The notes under the pieces: model-generated
Told to the model about the DNA's origin: nothing
The model's database searches: none
What the model saw: only the letters and a program-made list of their open reading frames with translations
Origin: Elephas maximus indicus
Taxonomy: Eukaryota; Chordata; Mammalia; Proboscidea; Elephantidae
Direction: 5' to 3'
Assembly: GCF_024166365.1 (NCBI RefSeq)
Contig: NC_064846.1
Span: forward strand, 31,393,866-31,457,865
Length of the DNA: 64,000 nucleotides
Position numbers and translations under genes: made by a program
Shown here: positions 34,521 through 45,419 of the stretch, piece by piece
Position numbering within the stretch: position 1 is the stretch's first letter
Layout of the letters: the number at the start of each line of letters is the position of its first letter

Positions 34521-35110
34521 AAAACAAGTAAGCAAATCCCCTACAATATAATGAGAATGGGATGGAGGTATATATGAAGTGGTTTGGAATCACAGACAAG
34601 GAAGTTTCTGACCATACCTAATGCTGTATGTCTGAAAATACACTACAGAAAGGTGAGATTTATTTGGGCTTTAGAAAATGACTAGGAACTTGGCTGTCAG
34701 AAAAGTTGGGAAGAGCATTCATGGTGGATATATTAGAATAAGTAAAAGCACAAAGACATGCAATCTCTGGTATGTCTGAGGGGCCATCTGGTATGGTTAG
34801 ATTATGGAATGTTTGGGAAAAGAGTTTCAGGAGAAGAAACTGGAGTGGCAGGCCAGCTTCCTAGCTAAAAGTCATTATCACTGACTTTTTCCAAGTCTGT
34901 TTAGTTACTATTATGGATTGAACTGTGTCTCCCAAAAATATGTGTCACCTTGGCTAGTCCATGATTCCCCGTATTGTGTGGTTGTCCTCCATTTTGTGAT
35001 CTGATGTAATTATCCTATGTGTTGTAAATCCTAACCTTTATGATGTTATTTTGTTATGTAATATAATTTACATAAATTTTGTTATGTAAACTCTTAACCT
35101 CTATGATGTT

Positions 35111-35684
35111 CATTTTACTTGGATCTGCAATCAACACCCATGGAAGCAGCAGTCAGGAAATCAAAAGATGCATTGCATTGGGCAAATCTGCTGCAAAAGA
35201 TCTCTTTAAAGTGTTAGAAAGTAAAGATGTCACTTTAAGGACTAAGGTGCACCTGACCCAAGCCATGGTATTTTCAATCTCATCATATGCATGCGAAAGC
35301 TGGACAATGAATAAGGAAGACCGAAGAAAAATCGATGCCTTTGAATTATGGTGTTGGTGAAGAATACTGAATATACCATGGACTGCCAGAAGAACAAACA
35401 AATCTGTCTTGGAGGAAGTACAGCCAGAATGCTCCTTACAAGTGAAGATGGCAAGACTTCGCCTCTTGTACTTTGGACATGTTATCAGGAGGGATCAGTC
35501 CCTTGAGAAGGACATCATGCTTGGTAGAGTAGAGGGTCAATGAAAAAGAGGAAGACCCTCGATGGGATGGATTGACATACTGGTTGCAACAATGTGAGGA
35601 TGGCGCAGGACCAGGCAGCATTTCATTCAGTTGAACGTAGGGTCGTTATGAATTGGAACTGACTCAACTGCACCTAACAACAAC
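35111..35684 (+). pseudogene. RTE-type LINE 3' fragment, decayed reverse-transcriptase C-terminus
   Basis: Translation gives the region after the catalytic core typical of RTE/BovB proteins: KVHLTQAMVF, YACESWTMNKEDRRKIDAFE, then after a stop at 35358 ARRTNKSVLEE and FGHVIRRDQSLEKD. Stops and a frameshift break it and the whole 5' part is absent. It ends GTCGTTATGAATTGGAACTG and CACCTAACAACAAC, the same tail as the AfroSINEs. Flanked by atgatgtt at 35103-35110 and 35685-35692. Confidence 0.9.
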
Positions 35685-35695
35685 ATGATGTTAAT

Positions 35696-35850
35696 ATGGT
35701 GGCACAGGATGTTAATAAGAGCTTGGCTGCTAACCAAAAACAGGTCAGCAGTTGAAATCTACCGGCAACTCCTTGGAGACACTGTGGGGCAGTTCTACTC
35801 TTACCTATAGGGTTGCTATGAGTTGGAATTGACTTGACAGCAGTGGTTTT
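35696..35850 (+). repeat. AfroSINE, short type, perfect 11-bp target duplication
   Basis: Starts ATGGTGGCACAGG, carries GCTTGGCTGCTAACC and GTTGCTATGAGTTGGAATTG, and ends CAGCAGTGGTTTT. Exact repeats atgatgttaat are at 35685-35695 and 35851-35861. It used the right-hand copy of the site where the RTE had inserted before. Confidence 0.93.
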
Positions 35851-36309
35851 ATGATGTTAATAAGGCAGGATTAGAGGCAGTCATATTAATGAGGCAGAAC
35901 ACAATCTATAGGATTAGCTTGTATCTTCAATCAATCTCTTTTGAGATATAAAAGAGATTAAAACAAGCAGAGAGAGGGACCTCATACCTCCAAGAAAGAA
36001 GAGCTGGGAGAGGAGTGAGCCCTTCGGTCTCGGTATCCCCGTGCTGAGTACCTCCTAGACTCAGGGAAAGATTGATGCCAAGATACGTGGAGATTTCTAA
36101 GGAACACCAGGCCCACAGATGCTGAAAAGAGACAAAGACCTTCCCACAGAGCCGACAGAGAGAGAAAGCCTTGCCCTGGAACTGGCATCCTGAATTCAGA
36201 CTTCTTTTTTTTAGCTTCCTAAACTGTGAGAGAATAAATTTCTGTTTGTTAAAGCCATCCACTTGTGGTATTTCTGTTATGGCAGCACTAGATGGCTAAG
36301 ACAGGTACC

Positions 36310-37030
36310 TAGAGGATGTGCATATCCTTGAGTATTTTCTAAAAGAAATGAATGCCACAGGGTCTACAAGAAAATTTGTGGAAGTGAATTCCTTTTTGTC
36401 ATGCAGTTTTCAGAATCAACTTCTTCAACCCTCCTATGTGTTCAAGACAGTCATTTTTCCCCGTCTTTTTCTCTTGCATGTAAATTAGGAATTCGTGCAT
36501 TTTATGACTTACTTAAATAGAAAAAGCCTTAGTGTGCATCTGAAGCTGAAATCTTACAACTCATAGCAATAAGCAGGAAAGCAAATGGCTGTCAGTGTAT
36601 ATTGCATCCTGGCTAACCTTCAGCAGGTTTGGAACATGGATCTCTCTGTCCTGTGTATGTTTTCATGTCTCAGGGGTGGACATGTCCTATTCCCCTCAGA
36701 TTCTCGGGGACTTTATGTTTACTCCATTTTCCTTTGTGTCTACTCTCTTCTCCCTGGAACACATAAGCTCTACTCTCAGAAAAGGTGCTGAAAAAGTTAG
36801 TCATTTGGAACCAGAAATGACTCTTAAGGGCTCAGTGGGATGGGCTCCCAGTGATGTTTGCATTTTAACAAGGACATAAAAGCTTTGCTTAATTTAAATA
36901 ACAAGCTAAAGATTGACTTTAGAAATTTGGGCATACCCATGTCCACTGAGGGAGGCATTTGGTATTTAATCTTGGATATTAAGAACAAGTCACTGGTAAT
37001 ACCTCATGTCATTTTATCTTGTCTAATAAT
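36310..37030. other. Non-coding DNA, no feature recognised
   Basis: No repeat family recognised. Overlapping frames of 63-94 codons (36585-37049) differ between reading phases and show no resemblance to known proteins. Confidence 0.5.
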
Positions 37031-37033
37031 ATC

Positions 37034-37132
37034 AACCCCCTGCCGTTGAGTCGATTCCGACTCATAGCGACCCTATAGGACAGAGTAGAAATGGCCCATA
37101 GGGTTTCCAACCTTTTGGTTAGCAGCCATAGC
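37034..37132 (-). repeat. AfroSINE, short type, with internal deletion
   Basis: Tail half (CCCCCTGCCGTTGAGTCG to ATAGGGTTTCCAA) joins directly to CCTTTTGGTTAGCAGCC, so the B-box part is gone; the head is also incomplete. Confidence 0.9.
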
Positions 37133-37139
37133 TGCTGTT

Positions 37140-37990
37140 TGAAGTTTAGTATTACTTGCCACTGAAATAAGAATACATAGCTAATTTTTTATAACAAAAA
37201 CAGTATGAAGAAGGATTTTATCCCCTGCTTTAGCCCACACTTACTGTTTCCCTTTATGGTACAGAATAAACAATATTTTAGCCAGAGAGAAAAAGGGAGT
37301 GAGAGTGAAAAAAATTTATGAATGAAGAAATTGCTTTCTGGGCCTTTGGTTCTTTCCTATGGGACCTTAATTTGGGCCTCTTGTACAGGTTGCTGAGTTT
37401 AGGAAACTGCCTTTTGATTGGTAAGGAGATTGTTGGGGTTTTGGGTAGAAGTATAGCTTTTGAAAGAACTGTATTTTAGGTTAGCAAATTAGGATGAACT
37501 CAGGGTGGTTTTTTTTTTTTTAAAAAAATATATTTTTTTTTCAGGGTGGTTAGTATTGAGATAGAACTAAAACTATTAAAAATATCTAAGGGTTAGTTAT
37601 AAAATAGATATCCCAGTTCCTTTAAAAGCAAAGCCATAGGCCGACTGAGAAGCAAATTAAGAAAGAGGAAAATAACTCTGATTTATACCAGCCATGTGTG
37701 GCCACCATAGCCAGTTTGTTAGTCAGTTCATCGTAATTGGATTTCTGAATTATTTTTTTCATCTTACATTATTGCCATCTTTAAAAGGAATGTGGTCATT
37801 TTTCAGCTTCGTGCATTGATAAATAGGTACACAACTCCCACTGTTTTTCATGTGTGTCTAATTTTTGCCACTCTGCTGAAAAATATGTGACAAAACTGAA
37901 GTCAGTGTATTGCTTTTTGCTTCCTCAGTAGAGAACCGTTTCAGCGGGAGATACAGTATAATACCTAGTGCTCACAAGTAGAAACGATTC
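37140..37990. other. Non-coding DNA, T/A-rich
   Basis: Near 37507-37560 a short phrase (CAGGGTGGTT) repeats around T/A homopolymers. Nothing else recognised. Confidence 0.5.
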
Positions 37991-37994
37991 ATTT

Positions 37995-38130
37995 CAGTCT
38001 GCAAGCATTGGAGTGCCTGTAGTGTACTTGACTGGGCAAGAGGCACTGACAAAGAGGCAAAGCAGAGGATGTGGCTTCTTCCCTCAAAGTGCTTACCCTC
38101 TAGGATGATAAAGATGATCTGTACACAAGC
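37995..38130 (-). repeat. L2 fragment (antisense)
   Basis: 'gagtgcctgtagtgtacttg', 'gcaagaggcactgacaaaga' and 'cctcaaagtgcttaccctct' resemble the reverse complement of the L2 end; strongly diverged. Confidence 0.5.
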
Positions 38131-38142
38131 AGAATATATTAG

Positions 38143-38700
38143 TTCTCTCTTGCTGTGTAACAAATGATCACAGACAGGGACTTAAAACAATACCAGTTTA
38201 TCATCTCAGTTTCTGTAAGGCAGACATCTGGGCATGACTTAGATGGTTTAATTGCTCAGAGTCTCACAAGGCTGCAGTTAAGGTGTTGACTGGGGTGCAT
38301 TTTCATCTGGGAGGGTCAATTGCGGAAGAATCCACTTCCAAGTTTCCTCAGGTTGTTGGAAGAATCCATTTCTTTGCAGCTGCAGAATTCATGGCAGATG
38401 TTTCTTCAAGGCCAGCAATGGAGAGGGAGAGTTTCTGCTGCTTCAAGTTTCTGTATGTGGGGATAGCCTTGTATCTCTTGTAAAGGGCTCTCCTGATTAG
38501 ATCAGGCCTACCAGGATAATCCCTCTTTTGATTAAGTCAAAGGCAACTGATTAGGGACCTAAATTACGTCTGCTTCACCTTTGTAATATACTGTTGGTTA
38601 GAAGTAAGTTGCAGGTTTCACCCACACTAAAGGGGAAGGGATTGCATAGGACATGACTTACTAGATATCACCCTAGCATGTGTTTGTAACATACAGAAAA
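38143..38700 (-). repeat. Old LTR, MaLR-like (antisense)
   Basis: 'tctcttgctgtgtaacaaat', 'gggacttaaaacaataccag', 'gagtctcacaaggctgcagt', 'ctcaggttgttggaagaatc', 'tggttagaagtaagttgcag' and 'acccacactaaaggggaagg' follow one well-known eutherian LTR in order, reverse complement. A middle part is missing. The exact family name is uncertain. Confidence 0.65.
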
Positions 38701-38709
38701 CACTAAGTT

Positions 38710-39370
38710 CAAGCAATGACAATAGATGTACTTTGATACAAAGAGTAAATCTAACTGGGAGATATGCACAAAGACTGAAGGAACACAGAGTAAAATGGAG
38801 ACCCCTGCATAGAGGTGGTTTGTTGATTTGGTGAAAGTTTTCTGTGAACTTACTATGTATCAGGCCTTTTGCTATACTCTGAGGCTTTGGTAAATGCCAA
38901 ATAGTAAGCTTCTTTGGTGGCTCATTTTATGTACTTTCTAATCAGAGGAAGCTGGGAACTACAGAAGATCACTAGAGACCTTTAGTATCAAATATAACAA
39001 CTACTCCTTTTCCATTACTCCTAATCTTTCTCTTTTTGCCTCCCCTATCTGTTCCCCTTTTTTCCTTTCCTCATGCTCCTGATTTTCCTTCTTTTATTCA
39101 TCTCCTCCAGTCTGTTAGCAGCAGCGGATATTTGCGGCCTTCCTTGTCTTCACTACCATTATGGGCAGTTCTTGGTGTTTGAGTTGGGTAGTCACTGGTA
39201 CACCTACTGGGTTGTTCTACCTCTTATATCAAGAAATTAAAAGAGCCCTAAACCATATGATGTGGAAACTTCTTTCCTAAATTTCAGTCTCTTGAAGACA
39301 TATAAAGTTCAAATTCAGAAGATTTTGGGACTCTATTAGGTGTTCTTGTCTGAAAAAAGACATGCAAAAG
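38710..39370. other. Non-coding DNA, no feature recognised
   Basis: Unique-looking; C/T-rich around 39005-39110. No coding frame of interest. Confidence 0.5.
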
Positions 39371-39374
39371 GAGT

Positions 39375-39575
39375 ACCAAACCCATTATCATAAAGTCTAT
39401 TCCGACTCCTAGTGACCCCATTGGACAGAGTAGAACTGCCCCATAGGGTTTCCTAGGCTGTAATCTTTACAGAAGCAGACTGCCACATCTTTCTCCCGTG
39501 GAGCAACTGGTGAGTTTGAACCACCAACCTTTCGGTTAGCAGCCAAGCACTTAATCACTGTGCTACCAGGAGTCC
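39375..39575 (-). repeat. AfroSINE, extra-block type, full length
   Basis: + strand reads ACCAAACCCATTATC, CATAGGGTTTCCTAGGC, TGTAATCTTTACAGAAGCAG, ACTGCCACATC, GAACCACCAACCTTTCGG and GTGCTACCAGGAGTCC. It contains the complete extra block in reverse complement. Confidence 0.95.
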
Positions 39576-39649
39576 TTTACCAAAGGAATAGATGACAACA
39601 AATACATTTACTTTTAGTCAGTTTCTTATATTGCGTCATAGAGGTAGCA

Positions 39650-39703
39650 CACACACACACACACACACATACACACATGCGGGGAGAGAGAGACAGAGAG
39701 AGG
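39650..39703. repeat. (CA)n followed by (GA)n microsatellite
   Basis: CA repeat with an ACATACACACATGC break, then GAGAGAGAGACAGAGAGAGG. Compound and probably variable. Confidence 0.9.
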
Positions 39704-39959
39704 CAATGTAAGTGAGTTTGACTAACTATAACAACCCCCAAATATATCCCCTGACACAAAAATTGTGATTCCTTTATTGTGACTTCTTTATATACTTTGT
39801 AAGGAATGTGGATAATTATAATGATCAAGGCCAGTGTTTGGAGATCTCACTGTTGAGTTCCTTCAGGTAATACATATGGTCAGCAAAGCAGCTTCTCAGC
39901 TCAGCCAGTTCATTTTTATATAACATAAAGTTTGTTTGAGTCTTTTTTCCTATTTATTA

Positions 39960-40125
39960 CTTTACTGGATCTACCACCATTCCTATCTCATACACAGGGT
40001 AAAGATTACCACTCCTACTTTACAGATGAGCTTCTACTCCAGATTTAGATAAGTGGGATAGTGGAAAACTGGGGCTGAAACCTAGGTCTTACTACGAATC
40101 CAGACTTTTCTATGCCATACTTATG
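39960..40125 (-). repeat. MIR element (antisense)
   Basis: 'cctactttacagatgagctt', 'tggggctgaaacctaggtct' and 'aatccagacttttctatgcc' are the reverse complement of the MIR core in order. Confidence 0.75.
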
Positions 40126-40129
40126 AATT

Positions 40130-41075
40130 CACAGTAAGGAAGTGGGAAAAAATAATACAGGAAAAAACTATCCAATTTCATCAGCTCTAGCATATAATGT
40201 AAGATTTCCCCTCTTGTTCTATGTTTGATGGGCCCTTTTTTCCCATGCTCATTTTAAAGCTCGAAGTGATGGAGGCTGGAGTTCTTAGTATTTTTACTCA
40301 AGGGTTTATGAAAATAAAAGTTGTTGCCCCTAAAAAGTGCCCTCAGACTCACCTAGAGGGACTACTTCCTAGGAATAGGTTCACCGTGCCCCATCAGTTT
40401 CTTGATCTCTCTACTGAGAGTGCAAACAAGCTTCCCATTCTCACAATGATTGTAATGATGTGGACATCTGCCCGTTGGGAATGCTACTGAAATCACCAAA
40501 TCATTTCACATAGGCTATTGCACAACTGACAGTTATGATAATAAATTTCAGGACACTGCTGACTATTTGTTCAAATCCACTTTGGGATCTTTTCAGTTCA
40601 TCCAATTTTACCCCAGATTTTATGTCCTTCCTGTTATCCAGGCTACTTTAGGCCAAATGTTTAGTCAGTTTTTCATTTTGTACCTTACTGCCTATATCCA
40701 GGCTTTACATAGGATACTGGGAAGACTGCTCAGTCACCTGAAGCTACCCTATCCTGTTATGAGAGAGTGTATTAGGCACTAAATCCTGAGAGGAATGAGC
40801 GTTTGCTTCACACTGGTATCTCACAAGTTAATTTTAAAGACCTTTTTAATGTTTGTTTCTGCAGCCCCAAACCAAACTAGTTATGGGGATTTGATTATGG
40901 TAAAAATGGAATTAATGATTCCCAGTCATTTAGATACCACCTAATATGCAATTTCATCTGTCTTAAATTATTCATAACTCATTTCACAAACACATTAAAG
41001 GTATATACCAACCCTCACATCCAAACATTGTTGGTAGCCTGTTTCTCCAAAATCTCTATAAGATTAAATTTAAAC
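40130..41075. other. Non-coding DNA, no feature recognised
   Basis: Unassigned. Two frames of 71 and 89 codons on the + strand show no resemblance to known proteins. Confidence 0.45.
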
Positions 41076-41090
41076 TTGCTAGTATCTCAT

Positions 41091-41257
41091 TGGAAACCCT
41101 GGTGGTGTAATGGTTAAGAGCTAAGGCTGCTAACCAGAAGGTCAGCAGTTTGAATCCACTAGGCGCTCCTTGGAAACTCCATGGGACAGTTCTACTCTGT
41201 CCTATAGGGTTGCTATGAGTCGGAATCGACTTGACAGTGATGGGTTTGGTTTTTGGT
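41091..41257 (+). repeat. AfroSINE, short type, with target duplication
   Basis: TGGAAACCCTGGTGGTG to GGGTTTGGTTTTTGGT. Flanks tagtatctcat (41080-41090) and taatatctcat (41258-41268) match with one change. Confidence 0.96.
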
Positions 41258-41329
41258 TAATATCTCATTATTTAATATGTCATACTGTAAACATAATGAG
41301 TCTTTCATTTTGAACTATAAGTGCATTAG

Positions 41330-41505
41330 ACTAATAATCTGGGTTCTTGAATTTTAGTTGCTGGCATCATTATGAGCTAGCTGTGTGACACTCAAAAGTC
41401 ACATAACCTCTCTAGGCCTCAGTTTTCTAGTTTATTTCCCAAAACTCCTGTGATGAAAAATCAAGGTAGTGTATGTAAAAATACTTTATAGATAATAAAG
41501 TACAG
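41330..41505 (+). repeat. MIR element
   Basis: 'atgagctagctgtgtgacac', 'ataacctctctaggcctcag', 'tttctagtttatttcccaaa' and 'tatgtaaaaatactttatag' follow MIR in order. Confidence 0.8.
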
Positions 41506-41509
41506 TGGA

Positions 41510-43110
41510 CAGAGTGGTTATTAATAATCATAACAAGTGTTGGTAACTTGGATGGGAGTGCTATTTAAATTAATCCTATGGCAAAACTTTTGTAACTGAT
41601 CACTCCTTAGTATGAATATGGGCATTCTTAGGATAGTTTCCTTGGAATTTAAGTGCTGTTTTCTATAAAGTTAGAATATTTTACAGTTGTCAGGTGTGAA
41701 TTAAAAAGGCCACATTTCTCAAGATTCCTACTAGCATATTTTTTTTTTTTTACATAAGGCACTACATGTAGTTAGATTCTGCTCCCTAGCAAGTAGGGTC
41801 CAAAATGAGGAGCAGATAAGGATTTGTTCTGCTTGCAATGTCATTATGCATTCATACACATTTTCAAAACATATCCCATCTCAATATATACCACATGTGC
41901 AAAACTCAAGTGCCATTGGGGCCAAATCATTGAGTGGTTCTTCACTAAAATTACTTCTTTCCCATGACAAGAATTGTGGCTCTTGATGGTCAACCCTGAT
42001 GGCTTAAAAATGTGACTATTTTATTAGTCATGTCAGTAACAAAATATATGGTGAACAGGGAGAAGATAAAATGTTTTCCAAAAGAAATGCCCATGCAATT
42101 TTCATTACCTGAGGTCTCAGCATAAGCAAGGTGAAGGAGTTTGCATAATGCTCTTCCCGAACTGTGGGCCCACTACCACGAGCCTTTCAAAAGTTGAGCA
42201 GACAAGTAGCTTTCCCCTTTCTCTAGTCTTTGAAAATATCTCTGCTTCTATTTCTCCTTCCTGTATGCATGCAAGTCACACCCACCAAGGAAGATCACAA
42301 GTCATTGTGATGCATTTTATGATGCAGGTTTCTAAATTTTTCTTTTTCCACTTTTTTTCTTCATGCAATGTAGTAGAGTAAATTTAGGACATCTTATAAA
42401 TAAAATAATGTCTCAGATCTGCATACACATTTTGTTAGTGTCTAACAGTTTTGTTTTGAGTCGTGGGGATATTGGCTATTAATAGAGCTCAAGAATATGG
42501 CAAAAATCCAATTTCCTCCACATTTCTGTTTAATATGCAAAACCAATCCTTTTCCATCCTGTTGTTTCCCACCTTCTCCTCCTGTGTCTCTTCCATCCTC
42601 ATAATGGCGTTAAGAATTGGTATAATTTCATTAACCAGGGGTTATGCAAATTAATATAGAAGGTTTCTTCTGATGGCCTAGATAATGTGAATGAGAATCA
42701 CTTTCTCACTGTAAACTAATCTATAATGACAGACGGTCAATGTCATTTGTGCCACTGACACAGCTTTTTATGCTGGCTTTAGCAGCACTTGTCCTACTGA
42801 GGTTGGAGTTTGTTTTCCAGTCATGAACACCTTTTTGGTTGAAAGTTGAATGGAGGAGATGGTTGGTATTGGAAGTAAGCCATAACTCCCTTTCCAGCAA
42901 CTTCCTGGACTGAGGCCCAAAGCAGATTGACTTCACTCTGGTACAACTTCAGTCACAGAACAGTATCTACAACTATGGTATACTTATACAAGTTAACAGT
43001 GATTCCGTGGAAAATGAAAAGCACGTGGGAAAGGAGCTTTTTCCTGTTATTTACTCAGTGAAGTGTAATTTGGAAGGTTGCTGTCACGCTTAAGGTGCGT
43101 TCTTAGTCCA
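41510..43110. other. Non-coding DNA, no feature recognised
   Basis: AT-rich; a T-run near 41740. No repeat family or protein similarity recognised. Confidence 0.5.
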
Positions 43111-43119
43111 TTGGAAGAA

Positions 43120-43194
43120 GTCAGTGAGTCACTTTACAAGTATTCATGGAGTGTCTGTGCTAGGTACTCTGCTAGGTGCTCTGCTAGGTACAAA
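43120..43194 (-). repeat. L2-like fragment with local triplication
   Basis: 'ttcatggagtgtctgtgcta' resembles the reverse complement of an L2 end. The phrase GCTAGGT then recurs three times with CTCT spacers (43160-43192), a short tandem expansion. Confidence 0.55.
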
Positions 43195-43381
43195 GTGTCG
43201 CCAGGAGGGTCAGCGAGAAAGAGGAAGACCGTCAATGAGATGGATTGACACAGTGGCTGCAAAAATGGGGGCAAGCATAACAACGATTGTGAGGGTGGCT
43301 CAGGATCAGACAGTGTTTTGTTCTGTTGTACATAGGGTCACTAGGAGTTGGACCAGACTCGACAGCACCTAACAACAACAA
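43195..43381 (+). pseudogene. RTE-type LINE 3' end
   Basis: 'gtcagcgagaaagaggaaga' and 'atgagatggattgacacagt' match the RTE copy at 35.5 kb (GRPSM-W-D coding block). It continues with 'cagtgttttgttctgttgta', GGGTCACTAGGAGTTGGACC and GCACCTAACAACAAC. Only the final coding residues plus the SINE-like tail are kept. The open frame (43124-43372) starts in L2 sequence and is an artefact of the joint. Confidence 0.88.
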
Positions 43382-43383
43382 AA

Positions 43384-43827
43384 ACAATAATACACCCAGG
43401 AGTGGAATTCCTGGGTCATTTGGTAATTCTGTAACTTTTTGAGAAACCACCAAACTGTTTTCCATAGTTGTTACACCAGTTTACATTCCTACCAGCAGTG
43501 CACAACAGTTCCAGAATCTCTGAATCCTTGCCAACACTTGTTATTTTCCTTTTTAATAATAGCCATCCTAGTGGGTGTGAAGTGGTATCTCATTGTGTTT
43601 TGATTTGCAGTTCTTAATGGCTAATGATGTTGAGTATCTTTTCATGAGCCTACTAGCCACATTTCTTCTTTGGCGATATGTCTTTTCAAGTCCTTTGCCC
43701 ATTTTTTGATTAAGTTGTTTGTCTTTTTGTTGTTGAGTTCTTTATATATTCTGCGTATTAAACTCTTATCAGATACATGATTTCCAAATATTTTCTCCCA
43801 ATCCGTAAGTTGTCTTTTCACTTTCTT
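43384..43827 (-). pseudogene. Older L1 (L1M), ORF2 C-terminal part, left piece
   Basis: Minus strand encodes the end of L1 ORF2: [33 protein letters not shown], then nucleotide text of the classic block ('ggtgtgaagtggtatctcat', 'tgccaacacttgttattttc', 'gaaaccaccaaactgttttc' on the + strand). It breaks at 43827 and resumes at 46836, with the half-L1 lying between. It is too decayed to encode a product. Confidence 0.9.
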
Positions 43828-44419
43828 TTTATCCATTATGCCAATCTCTGTCTCTTTAATGGTGCATTTAGTCCATTTACATTCAGCGTAATTATTGATA
43901 GGTAAGAGTTTACTGCTGTCCTCTTGATGTCTTTGTGTGTGTGAGTTATTGACAGTTTCTTTGTTCCACTTAATTTTCTGTGCTGAGTCGTTTTTCTTTA
44001 CATATTTTCTTTTCACCTTTTTCATTGTTGTTGATTTTGTATTTGCTGAGTCTTTATATTTTTCTTGCTTTTTATTTTGATGTGTAGCATTGTTAGCTTC
44101 CTTTGTGGTTACCTTAATATTTACCCCTCTATTATTTCTAAGTTTAAACCAATCTTTTATTTCTTTGTATCCCTTTGACTTCCTCTCCATATGAAAGATC
44201 TATGACTACATTTTTTAGTCCCTCTTTTCTTGTTTTAATGTTGTCTTCTTTCACGTAATGACATCTCTGTTTCCCTGTTTTGAGCCTTTTAAGAAAAAAA
44301 ATTTTTTTTTTCCTTAAAGCTTTGATTTATTTTTGTGATTTCCTTATCTGGGTAGATATCCGGTTGCTGAGTCCTGTGTTCTAGTTTTGGGTTGTTATCT
44401 GATGTTATTGACTTTCTAA

Positions 44420-45410
44420 CCAGAGGACTTGCTTTAGTACTTCTTGTAGTTTTGGTTTCGTTTTTACAAATTCCCTCAACTTGTGTTTATCTGGAAATGT
44501 CTTAATTTCACCTGCATATTTAAGAGACAGTTTTGATGGATATATGATTCTTGGCAGGCAATTTTTTTCTTCAAGTTTTTAAATATGTCATCCCATTGCC
44601 TTCTTGCCTGCATGGTTTCTGCTGAGTAGTCCGAGCTCATTCTTATTGGCTCTCCTTTGTAGGTGACTTTTCGTTTATCCCTCGCTGCTCTTATAATTCT
44701 CTCTTTATCTTTGGTTTTGGCAAGTTTGATTATGTCTTGGTGACTTTCTTTTAAGATCTACCTTATATGGAGTTCAATGAGCATCTTGGATAGATATCTT
44801 CTCATCTTTCTCGATATCAGGGAAGTTTTCTGTCAAAAAATCTTCAACAATTCTCTCTGTATTTTCTGTTATCCCTCCCTATTCTGGTCCTCCAATCACT
44901 TGTAGGTTTTTTCTCTTGATAGAGTCCCACATGATTCTTAAGTTTTCTTCATTTTTAAAAATTCTTTTATCTGATTTTTCTTCAAATATATTGGTGCCAA
45001 GTGCTTTATCTTCAAGTTCACCAATTCTGCCTTCCAGTTCCTCAGTTCTGCTCCTCTGACTTTCTATTGAGTTGTATAATTCTGTAATTTTATTGTTAAT
45101 CTTCTGAATTTCTCTTTGCTGTCTCTCTATGGATTCTTGCAGCCTATCTGTCATTATGCTCTTGTCTAATCTGCTTAAGTTCCTCTAATGCTTTGTCTGT
45201 GTGTTCCGTGGCTCATTTTGCATTTTGCCTGATCTCCTTCCTTATCTCCTGAAGAGTCCTGTATATTAATCTTCTGTATTCTACCTCCAGTAATTCCAGG
45301 AAGTTCTCTTCATCAGGAAAATTTCTTGATACTTTGTTTTGGGAGCTTGCTGAAGCCATCATGTTCTGCCTCTTTATGTGATTTGATATTGACTGTTGTC
45401 TCTGAGGCAT
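44420..45410 (-). pseudogene. L1 ORF1p (RNA-binding chaperone), broken
   Basis: Minus strand starts MPQRQQSISNHIKRQNMM at 45410 and is stopped at about 45213. It reopens (45154-44879) with a coiled-coil heptad stretch (IQKINNKITELYNS..., RTEELEGRIGELEDK) and the conserved RRM entry (RIMWDSIKRKNLQVIGGPE). After a stop, further nucleotide text matches the CTD (ISYP-like and FTDK-like blocks around 44.5 kb). The family protein binds L1 RNA as a trimer; this copy cannot be translated in full. Confidence 0.85.
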
Positions 45411-45419
45411 CAGTACATT

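Larger units (their letters stand above)
34909..36303 (+). repeat. MaLR-like LTR (34.9-kb family), interrupted by RTE and SINE
   Basis: Solo LTR that starts TATGGATTGAACTGTGTC and ends GGCAGCACTAGATGGCTAAG. A TATA-like TATAAAA (35947-35953) and an AATAAA signal (36233-36238) remain. The LTR occupies about 34909-35110 and 35862-36303; the middle is inserted RTE and SINE. A local duplication of a TAACCT-TATGATGTT unit (35033 and 35094) is also present. There is no coding region. The same family recurs in reverse at 58.13-58.61 kb. Confidence 0.8.

Noticed and set aside
35079..35360. Active RTE reverse transcriptase
   Set aside because: The frame starts in LTR sequence, covers only the C-terminal part and is broken by a stop and frameshift; the catalytic core is absent.
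34909..36303. Full endogenous retrovirus with coding genes
   Set aside because: Only LTR-type sequence is present; the internal sequence is RTE and SINE. No gag, pol or env-like frame was found anywhere in the window.
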